Assembly (NCBI GenBank): GCA_946965045.2
Contig: OX337228.1
Coordinates: 930,001 to 994,000 of the forward strand
DNA length: 64,000 nucleotides
Source: Epithemia pelagica
Lineage: Eukaryota > Bacillariophyta > Bacillariophyceae > Surirellales > Surirellaceae
Reading direction: 5' to 3'
The translations under genes were made by a program, and so were the position numbers. How positions within the stretch are numbered: position 1 is the first letter of the stretch; each line of letters opens with the position of its first letter. This document shows positions 27,589 through 37,600 of the stretch, in pieces. The notes below the pieces were generated by a model. That model made no database searches. It was not told where the DNA came from and saw nothing but the letters and a program-made list of their open reading frames with translations.

Positions 27589-29409
27589 CTTCTCCACCCC
27601 ATCTCCTTCTTTGTCATTACCTTCTTCTGTGTCGTCTTTTTCTTTGACTTCGATAAGTTTCATCTCCCTAAGCTTCAGGTAGACATTGAATGCATTTAGG
27701 ATACAAATATCTTGGAGAAAGTGCCACACTTGAATCGACAGTACAGTTTCTTTTCGTTTACAGGCGTTGGTAGCTCTCATCTGGTCGGCCCTGTCGACCC
27801 CATTCATGAAAAGATTGTATGCCACAACCGGTGCAGGAGCTCTAAAGGAAGCTCAAATGTGAAGAGAATGACCAACCCAGCACCACATTGTCGCTAAGCC
27901 ATGAACCTTTTCAATGGCCTCCGGATCGTCTTGATATAAGAAGGTCTTGGACGGTGTTCCAAAGAGATCATTAGTGTAAAACACCACTGGCTTTTTATCG
28001 AGATATACGATGTAGCAACAACAATCCGCTGCAATGGCGTATTCCTTTTCGATCTCGATAATGTCCGCTACCTCAAAGCCAACTTTCATTCGAGGGAGAG
28101 TCTTGGCATACTCCTTTGTCTTCTCTTTGGCCTGTTGCTTGCTTTGGTCTGGATGCACAACACCAGTGAAAGCCTTGGCCAATACCCAGGAACCTCGATC
28201 TTTATTCTCTAAATACTTGATCGCCGTGGTAACATTGTTCTTGTTGATTTTGTCGACCAAGTTCAATCAAACTGTACCAGTTACCTTGATATTCCCATCC
28301 GTGTATTTGTCGATCGCTCGAGCCAGACTGTGTCTGGTATAGAAATTATCCATATAGACAACAGTTTGCGGCATTGATTCCCTCGGCCGTACGGCGTTGG
28401 CAGCAATAAGAGCTCGGTACAAGAGGCCCATCATTAGGACCCATAACATGCTGGCGGAGTCCACGGCCACAGGACAGGCATTGCGAATACGACTTTTGGT
28501 GGCTTGACAGAGTTGATTGAATGAGGATGTCAACTCTCCAAAGATCTTCAAATATCGCTCAGCCGGAGTTTGACTGGTCATATTACCAGAACCATTGTCA
28601 AAAAGGCCGAATGTGTATGTATAACTCCACCCAACAACGGCGTAAAAACGAATTGCGAATTTGTCAGGCTTCGACGGTATGTAGGTAGAGGCCCGTGTTT
28701 TTGCTTTCGTAGGATAGCTTGCCTCGTCCAATGCAACCGGACCAACTGGCTGAGCAACGGAACTGAAGTTCCGGAGTATGTGGGACATAGCAGCTCGACA
28801 GGTCCACATAGGGTCGTCTGGATTTCTTGCCATCGACTGTGAATAGATTCGGAGCGATCCTCGGATGGTGACAAATGTATCTCTAGACATGGTAGAAGAG
28901 AAGGCAGACGAACCAAGAAATAATTTGGTGCTCCACAATTCCTTCATTTGAGTTGAGTTACAGAGCAAAAGCGCAATATCCAACCCCAGTACACAGCATA
29001 GAGCCTTTGTAGTAAGAACAATTTTGGTTCTTTGTCCACTCTGTTTGGCTTCCAAGGCTTCTTTCGTCGCTTTGAAGATGAAACCGTCGATGAATCGTTT
29101 GGGGATAAATAGGAAGAATAATCCCAAGGGACCGGATTCCAAGAAGGCTTGTTGGCATGCCTTGGGATTATGTAGATATAGATTGGCAGAGGCAATTTGG
29201 TTGTCGATGTACTGGTTCTCTCTCTGAGCCGACTTTATATCCCTCAGACGAACCTTACCATCTCGGTGAAGGTTCGTGATGAGCTCGTAATCTTCTTCAT
29301 TATCATCTTCGTTGTTGTAATGGAGCTCTCTGGCGACATCAGAGGTGCTCTCCATGGTTGAAAGTACTTTGTAACATGAATGAGGTACATGTGGTTTTAT
29401 GAAAAACAC
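27247..29409 (-). pseudogene. piggyBac-type transposase with two stop codons
   Basis: Aligned to the intact unit 1 frame, this copy is broken into three pieces: 29409-28267, 28266-27853 and 27825-27247. Both stops are CGA to TGA changes, one after the GTV at the end of the first piece and one after SLHI. All three Asp-region motifs are still recognisable. It could not make a full transposase without readthrough. Confidence 0.92.
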
Positions 29410-29779
29410 ATGTAACTCGAGAAGTAGGCGCTGGATTGCGGTGGTCCGACCACCAACTGGTAGAACGTACTAAGACGGATGTATGGTGACAAACAGTCGT
29501 CCTATAACATGAAAGTCATTGACATATGATCGCTACAAAATCGCAATTTTGGTAAATGGCGATATTGTCATCATTTTTTGAATCACGAGTTGTTGGTCAT
29601 AACTCACGTGGTAATTTGTTAATTGGATTGCAATTTTGTTAAGTATTTTTTAATGACAAATTTGTCAGTGAACGGGCAAAAAAAGTGCCGGGCTGAAAGG
29701 GTCAATGTCATCCGTCTCACTCTCACCCTTCGCTGTCGACTATGCACCAGATGGCAGCAGCTGCCGTTTGTTCCCCAGA

Positions 29780-30623
29780 ATGGGACCACCGGGTGAGGGG
29801 AATGGAGAATTTTCTGTAGAACCATAACCGACAAATCTGTGTATCCTCTCAGACACGTTCGGTCCGTATGGCCCATATTTTGATCTTTTTGGAGTCTTGA
29901 CTGTCTTGACAATGCCCCTGTCCAAAGAATGGATTGCCACCTATACCAGACAATCCGAGCTATGGCGAGTCCTTTGTCTATTGGAACCCTTCAAAGCTCA
30001 AGTCGAAGAAGATCCGAATGAAGAATCGAGCAGCAGTGACGAATCCATGTTTTCGGGTGTAATGGCCGAGTCCGAGTTGCGACTGCGGTATGGAAAGTTT
30101 CGGCTTTTGTATTCGTCCTTTATCCGTTGCATGCGATATTTGGCTCGAATCAAGGACGATGCTTTGAGTGGACGACAACCGTCCATGATTGACTATGGAA
30201 CCAGTGGAGCCGAAACCTCGTCACACAGTCATCGCAACATTTCGTGCAATCAAAATCTTCAAGACTTTTTGGTAGGGCACGAGGTGTAGTGGCACAAAAC
30301 AACAACAACCAAAATAATAGCCCCTCGTGTCAACAGGAGCAACATCTGCAACATCATCCGGACAGTACAGTGGCCATGGAATCCTTTACCGCAACGATCA
30401 AGTTCTCCAACAAAGTACCGCCGGAACCTTGCGCAGATTACAGTTCACCTTGAGCAGCAGTGAGAACTTGCGGTCTCGATTCTATGCTGCCGTTGCTTCC
30501 CAACAACAATTATCGCTTGAACAAGCACACAACGAAGCTGTGTTACTTCATGAAGAACAAGAACGGCAGCTGCAAAGACAGAATCAAGAAGCTATCCGTG
30601 TAAGGCAGGCTGGCAATGACTGA
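29780..30623 (+). CDS. Unknown protein, unit 2 copy
   Basis: Same gene model as at 14162, shifted by 15618 bases: exons 29780-29792, 29853 to about 30283 and 30321-30623. Almost no differences from unit 1. The piggyBac element ends 78 bases before the ATG, so its native promoter is displaced. Function not recognised. Confidence 0.5.
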
Positions 30624-31619
30624 CGAAAGCGAAGAACGATGAATCTGTCTGCCGCAGCTCGATGGGATCACTCCATGAACCTGAAGGTACGACGGTTGTT
30701 ATACAGAGCACAAAACACTACGAGTTTATATGAAGCAAGGGGATTGTGTTCGTCGATTTAAACGAAGAACTTTCTCGACAAATTACCCTTTGAGCAAGTC
30801 GGTCAAAACAATCATTCCGATACCTCCATTGGAGCAGAGTTACCAGCAACATTTATGAATCACACACATTGATTATGATCGGCAAAAAATGTATTTTAAT
30901 TTGTTGATTCGTATTTATGTTGAGACTGCAGGCGGGAAATCAAGTCATAGCCTCCACGTATGACCTTTCACTGTATAGTACATAGAAATAATTCTATGCA
31001 AAGACATAAAAGAGAATACTTCTGGGACGCACAGAAACATATTCGATAGCACTTATTCGTTGACATTCCGGTAACTCAAAGTATTGGCCGTTTCGTGAAC
31101 TCCCGTAGTACAACGATTATGCCCCTATGAACTACCTAGAGTATAAGAAAGCATTTCATGGAATGTGCAAAGGCTGAGTGGGAAATAAATCTCAAAACAG
31201 AAACGACGTCTCCAACATGAGAATCCAAGTTACGAACATATCAAAGATATCCGTACCACACATATCAGATTGGTTGACTGCGCCAACGTGGGAACCCCAG
31301 TTGCTCCCATTTGTTTTGTTCGATTTGAATATTCAAAGGACATTACATTGCCACATCAACTACCTATGTGTATTGTGTACACAGACCATTTAAAATATTA
31401 TTATGCATCTTTTCTGATGAAGATAATACGACTAAAGCAACTGATATTCTTGGTGAATAGGGCGTCTTTTTTCACGCTATCACAGCTACCGTAGCATTCA
31501 TGAACTTCTTTTTCTTCTTTTTGCTCTTTGCACTCTTTGCACTCTTTGCACTCTTTGCACTCTTTTCACTCTTTTTACTCTTTTCACTCTTTTCACTCTT
31601 TGTACTCTTTTCACTCTTT
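30624..31619. other. Intergenic region plus cryptic Lys/Ser tail, unit 2
   Basis: Equivalent to 15006-16080. On the - strand below 31620 the shifted frame reads KSEKSEKSTKS, then AKSAKSAKS, six Lys, FMNATVAVIA and a stop near 31472. This is an intact-looking C-terminus out of frame with the PT protein. Confidence 0.5.
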
Positions 31620-34600
31620 TCACTCTTTCTTCTTACTCTTCTTACTCTTCTTACTCTTCTTACTCTTCTTACTCTTTTTGCTTGTACTACTCTCCGCAAC
31701 CGGCGGAACACCAGCGGTGGGTTCGTCACTTCTTGACGGAGATTGGGTTGGCTGTGTTGTCGGAACGGCAGTCGGAGCGGCCGTAGGGACACTAGTTGGT
31801 GCACTTGTTGGAACCAAAGTGGGAGAAGACGTTGGGGCTGTAGGACTTCCTGTAGGACTTGACGTTGGGGCTGTTGGATTGGACGTTGGTTGTGCCGTTG
31901 GTGCACTTGTTGGCTGTGAAGTGGGGCCGCTTGTTGGTGCAGCCGTCGGGGCTGTCGTAGGACCGGAGGTTGGTTGACTAGTCGGACCCGCAGTTGGTCC
32001 ACTTGTAGGTCCACTTGTTGGTGCAGATGTTGGAGCTGACGTTGGTCCGGCGGTAGGACCAGATGTTGGACCAGATGTGGGTCCATCTGTTGGAGTACTC
32101 GTTGGTGATGAAGTTGGCTCGCTGGTCGGCGACGATGTTGGTCCACTTGTCGGACTGTTTGTTGGTCCACTTGTAGGTCCCGAAGTCGGAGCTGACGTTG
32201 GTCCTGCGGTAGGACCAGATGTTGGACCAGATGTGGGTTCATCTGTGGGAGTACTCGTTGGTGATGAAGTTGGTTCGCTGGTCGGCGACGATGTTGGTCC
32301 ACTTGTTGGTCCACTTGTCGGACTGCTTGTCGGACCACTTGTAGGTCCCGATGTCGGAGCTGACGTTGGGTCGGCGGTCGGGGCAAATGTTGGACCAGAT
32401 GTGGGTCCATCTGTGGGAGTATTTGTTGGAGATGAAGTTGGTTCGCTGGTCGGCGACGATGTTGGTCCACTTGTCGGACTGCTTGTCGGACCACTTGTAG
32501 GTCCCGATGTCGGAGCTGACGTTGGTCCTGCGGTAGGACCAGATGTTGGACCAGATGTGGGTTCATCTGTGGGAGTACTCGTTGGTGATGAAGTTGGTTC
32601 GCTGGTCGGCGACGACGTTGGTCCACTTGTTGGTCCACTTGTCGGACTGCTTGTCGGACCACTTGTAGGTCCCGATGTCGGAGCTGACGTTGGGCCGGCG
32701 GTCGGGGCAGATGTTGGACCAGATGTGGGTCCATCTGTGGGAGTATTTGTTGGAGATGAAGTTGGCTCGCTGGTCGGCGACGATGTTGGTCCACTTGTTG
32801 GTCCACTTGTCGGACTGCTTGTTGGTCCACTTGTAGGTCCCGATGTCGGTGCTGACGTTGGGCCGGCGGTCGGGGCAGATGTTGGACCAGATGTGGGTCC
32901 ATCTGTGGGAGTATTTGTTGGAGATGAAGTTGGCTCGCTTGTCGGCGACGATGTTGGTCCACTTGTTGGTCCACTTGTCGGACTGCTTGTTGGTCCACTT
33001 GTAGGTCCCGATGTCGGAGCTGACGTTGGGCCGGCGGTCGGGGCAGATGTTGGACCAGATGTGGGTCCATCTGTGGGAGTATTTGTTGGAGATGAAGTTG
33101 GCTCGCTTGTCGGCGACGATGTTGGTCCACTTGTTGGTCCACTTGTCGGACTGCTTGTTGGTCCACTTGTAGGTCCCGATGTCGGAGCTGACGTTGGGCC
33201 GGCGGTCGGGGCAGATGTTGGACCAGATGTGGGTTCATCTGTTGGAGTACTCGTTGGTGATGAAGTTGGCTCGCTGGTCGGCGACGATGTTGGCAATGAT
33301 GTTGGTGCACTTGTCGGACTGCTTGTTGGTCCACTTGTAGGTGACGAAGTCTTTGGAACTTTTCCACTCTTTTCACTCTTTTCACTCTTTTCACTCTTTT
33401 CACTCTTTTCACTCTTTTCACTCTTTTCACTCTTTTTGCTTGTACTACTCTCCGCAGCCGGCGGAACACCAGGGGTGGGTTCGTCAGTACTACTTGACGG
33501 AGATTGGGTTGACTGTGTTGTCGGAACGGCAGTCGGAGCGGCCGTAGGGTTACTCTTCTTACTCTTCTTACTCTTCTTACTCTTCTTACTCTTTTTGCTT
33601 GTACTACTCTCCGCAGTCGGCGGAACAACAGGGGTGGGTTCGTCAGTACTACTTGACGGAGATTGGGTTGGCTGTGTTGTCGGAACGGCAGTCGGAGCGG
33701 CCGTAGGGACACTAGTTAATCCACTTGTTGGTGCACTCGTTGGTTGACTTGTGGGTGTCGATGTTGGAGCAGACGTTGGGCCATCAGTCGGAGCAGATGT
33801 GGGACCATCAGTCGGTTGGGTTGTCGGAGCGGATGTTGGGCCATCTGTGGGAGCAGATGTGGGACTTGCAGTAGGCTCTGTTGTCGGAGCTGATGTGGGA
33901 GCAGATGTGGGACCAGCGGTTGGTTCTGATGTCGGAGTAGACGTTGGGCCATCAGTCGGAGCAGATGTGGGACCATCAGTCGGTTGGGTTGTCGGAGCGG
34001 ATGTTGGGCCATCTGTGGGAGCAGATGTGGGACTTGCAGTAGGCTCTGTTGTCGGAGCTGATGTGGGAGCAGATGTGGGACCAGCGGTTGGTTCTGATGT
34101 CGGAGCGGATGTTGGGCCGGCTGTCGGAGCTGATGTGGGACCATCAGTTGGTTCTGCTGTTGGAGTACTCGTTGGGGTTTCCGTAGGCTCACTGGTCGGC
34201 AACGATGATGGTGATGACGTCGGTGCACTTGTCGGACTGCTCGTCGGATTTTCAGTCGGCTCAGTTGTAGGACCACTCGTAGGTGAGCTCGTTGGTTGAC
34301 TGGTTGGTGTTGATGTGGGAGCGTTCGTCGGGCCGTCTGTGGGACTTGCAGTGGGATTGTCAGTGGGATTGTCAGTTGGCTGTGATGTGGGAGTACTCGT
34401 GGGTGTTTCAGTGGGCTCACTGGTAGGGGTGGACGTAGGTTGACTGGTCGGAGGTGTGGTGGGACCGGCCGTGGGTTGATTAGTGGGATTGTTCGTGGGC
34501 GCAGATGTCGGGGTCGATGTGGGATCGTCGGTAGGTCCACTTGTTGGTGCAGATGTTGGTCCGGCGGTAGGACCAGATGTTGGACCAGATGTGGGTCCAT

Positions 34601-37600
34601 CTGTGGGAGTACTCGTTGGTGATGAAGTTAGCTCGCTGGTCGGCGACGATGTTGGTCCACTTGTTGGTCCACTTGTCGGACTGCTTGTTGGTCCACTTGT
34701 AGGTCCCGATGTCGGAGCTGACGTTGGGCCGGCTGTCGGTGCTGACGTAGGGGCTGTTGGGCTTCCTGTGGGAGAAGACGTTGGGGCTGTAGGACTTCCT
34801 GTAGGACTTGACGTTGGGGCTGTTGGATTGGACGTTGGTTGTGCCGTTGGTGCACTTGTTGGCTGTGAAGTCGGGCTGCTTGTTGGTCCCGCAGTCGGAG
34901 CTGTCGTCGGACCATTCGTTGGTGCACTTGTGGGCGCTGAGGTAGGACTGTTTGTTGGTGTCGCCGTCGGAGCTGTAGTTGGACCTGCTGTTGGCTGACT
35001 TGTCGGACCCGCAGTTGGTGCACTTGTTGGTGCTCTCGTTGGTTGACTTGTTGGTGTAGATGTTGGAGCAGACGTTGGGCCATCAGTCGGAGCAGATGTG
35101 GGACCATCAGTCGGTTGGGTTGTCGGAGCGGATGTTGGGCCATCTGTGGGAGCAGATGTGGGACTTGCAGTAGGCTCTGTTGTCGGAGCTGATGTGGGAG
35201 CAGATGTGGGATCAGCGGTTGGTTCTGATGTCGGAGCGGATGTTGGGCCGGCTGTCGGAGCTGATGTGGGACCATCAGTTGGTTCTGCTGTTGGAGTACT
35301 CGTTGGGGTTTCCGTAGGCTCACTGGTCGGCAACGATGTTGGTGATGACGTCGGTGCACTTGTCGGACTGCTCGTCGGATTTTCAGTCGGCTCAGTTGTA
35401 GGACCACTCGTAGGTGAGCTCGTTGGTTGACTGGTTGGTGTTGATGTGGGAGCGTTCGTCGGGCCGTCTGTGGGACTTGCAGTGGGATTGTCAGTTGGCT
35501 GTGATGTGGGAGTACTCGTGGGTGTTTCAGTGGGCTCACTGGTAGGGGTGGACGTAGGTTGACTGGTCGGAGGTGTGGTGGGACCGGCCGTGGGTTGATT
35601 AGTGGGATTGTTCGTGGGCGCAGATGTCGGGGTCGATGTGGGATCGTCGGTAGGTCCACTTGTTGGTGCAGATGTTGGTCCGGCGGTAGGACCAGATGTT
35701 GGACCAGATGTGGGTCCATCTGTGGGAGAACTCGTTGGTGATGAAGTTGGCTCGCTGGTCGGCGACGATGTTGGTCCACTTGTTGGTCCACTTGTCGGAC
35801 TGCTTGTTGGTCCACTTGTAGGTCCCGATGTCGGAGCTGACGTTGGGCCGGCTGTCGGTGCTGACGTAGGGGCTGTTGGGCTTCCTGTGGGAGAAGACGT
35901 TGGGGCTGTAGGACTTCCTGTAGGACTTGACGTTGGGGCTGTTGGATTGGACGTTGGTTGTGCCGTTGGTGCACTTGTTGGCTGTGAAGTCGGGCTGCTT
36001 GTTGGTCCCGCAGTCGGAGCTGTCGTCGGACCATTCGTTGGTGCACTTGTGGGCGCTGAGGTAGGACTGTTTGTTGGTGTCGCCGTCGGAGCTGTAGTTG
36101 GACCTGCTGTTGGCTGACTTGTCGGACCCGCAGTTGGTGCACTTGTTGGTGCTCTCGTTGGTTGACTTGTTGGTGTAGATGTTGGAGCAGACGTTGGGCC
36201 ATCAGTCGGAGCAGATGTGGGACCATCAGTCGGTTGGGTTGTCGGAGCGGATGTTGGGCCATCTGTGGGAGCAGATGTGGGACTTGCAGTAGGCTCTGTT
36301 GTCGGAGCTGATGTGGGAGCAGATGTGGGATCAGCGGTTGGTTCTGATGTCGGAGCGGATGTTGGGCCGGCTGTCGGAGCTGATGTGGGACCATCAGTTG
36401 GTTCTGCTGTTGGAGTACTCGTTGGGGTTTCCGTAGGCTCACTGGTCGGCAACGATGTTGGTGATGACGTCGGTGCACTTGTCGGACTGCTCGTCGGATT
36501 TTCAGTCGGCTCAGTTGTAGGACCACTCGTAGGTGAGCTCGTTGGTTGACTGGTTGGTGTTGATGTGGGAGCGTTCGTCGGGCCGTCTGTGGGACTTGCA
36601 GTGGGATTGTCAGTTGGCTGTGATGTGGGAGTACTCGTGGGTGTTTCAGTGGGCTCACTGGTAGGGGTGGACGTAGGTTGACTGGTCGGAGGTGTGGTGG
36701 GACCGGCCGTGGGTTGATTAGTGGGATTGTTCGTGGGCGCAGATGTCGGGGTCGATGTGGGATCGTCGGTAGGTCCACTTGTTGGTGCAGATGTTGGTCC
36801 GGCGGTAGGACCAGATGTTGGACCAGATGTGGGTCCATCTGTGGGAGTACTCGTTGGTGATGAAGTTGGCTCGCTGGTCGGCGACGATGTTGGTCCACTT
36901 GTTGGTCCACTTGTCGGACTGCTTGTTGGTCCACTTGTAGGTCCCGATGTCGGAGCTGACGTTGGGCCGGCTGTCGGTGCTGACGTAGGGGCTGTTGGGC
37001 TTCCTGTGGGAGAAGACGTTGGGGCTGTAGGACTTCCTGTAGGACTTGACGTTGGGGCTGTTGGATTGGACGTTGGTTGTGCCGTTGGTGCACTTGTTGG
37101 CTGTGAAGTCGGGCTGCTTGTTGGTCCCGCAGTCGGAGCTGTCGTCGGACCATTCGTTGGTGCACTTGTGGGCGCTGAGGTAGGACTGTTTGTTGGTGTC
37201 GCCGTCGGAGCTGTAGTTGGACCTGCTGTTGGCTGACTTGTCGGACCCGCAGTTGGTCCACTTGTTGGTGCACTCGTTGGTTGACTTGTTGGTGTAGATG
37301 TTGGAGCAGACGTTGGGCCATCAGTCGGAGCAGATGTGGGACCATCAGTCGGTTGGGTTGTCGGAGCGGATGTTGGGCCATCTGTGGGAGCAGATGTGGG
37401 ACTTGCAGTAGGCTCTGTTGTCGGAGCTGATGTGGGAGCAGATGTGGGATCAGCGGTTGGTTCTGATGTCGGAGCGGATGTTGGGCCGGCTGTCGGAGCT
37501 GATGTGGGACCATCAGTTGGTTCTGCTGTTGGAGTACTCGTTGGGGTTTCCGTAGGCTCACTGGTCGGCAACGATGTTGGTGATGACGTCGGTGCACTTG

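Larger units (their letters stand above)
26885..29701. mobile_element. piggyBac-family transposon, copy in unit 2
   Basis: 2817 bases with the same CCCTTTCAGCCCGGC ends. The left flank is TTAA (26881-26884) and the right flank TCAA (29702-29705), again one change from TTAA but at a different position than in unit 1. It has a single copy of the right-end 146-base segment. The insertion point is identical to unit 1. Confidence 0.92.

Noticed and set aside
31472-33712. A 746-codon - strand frame with Arg-Val-rich repeats
   Set aside because: It is the +1 frame of the PT and Lys/Ser repeats. Only its last part, beyond 31620, is of interest, as the displaced tail of the PT gene.
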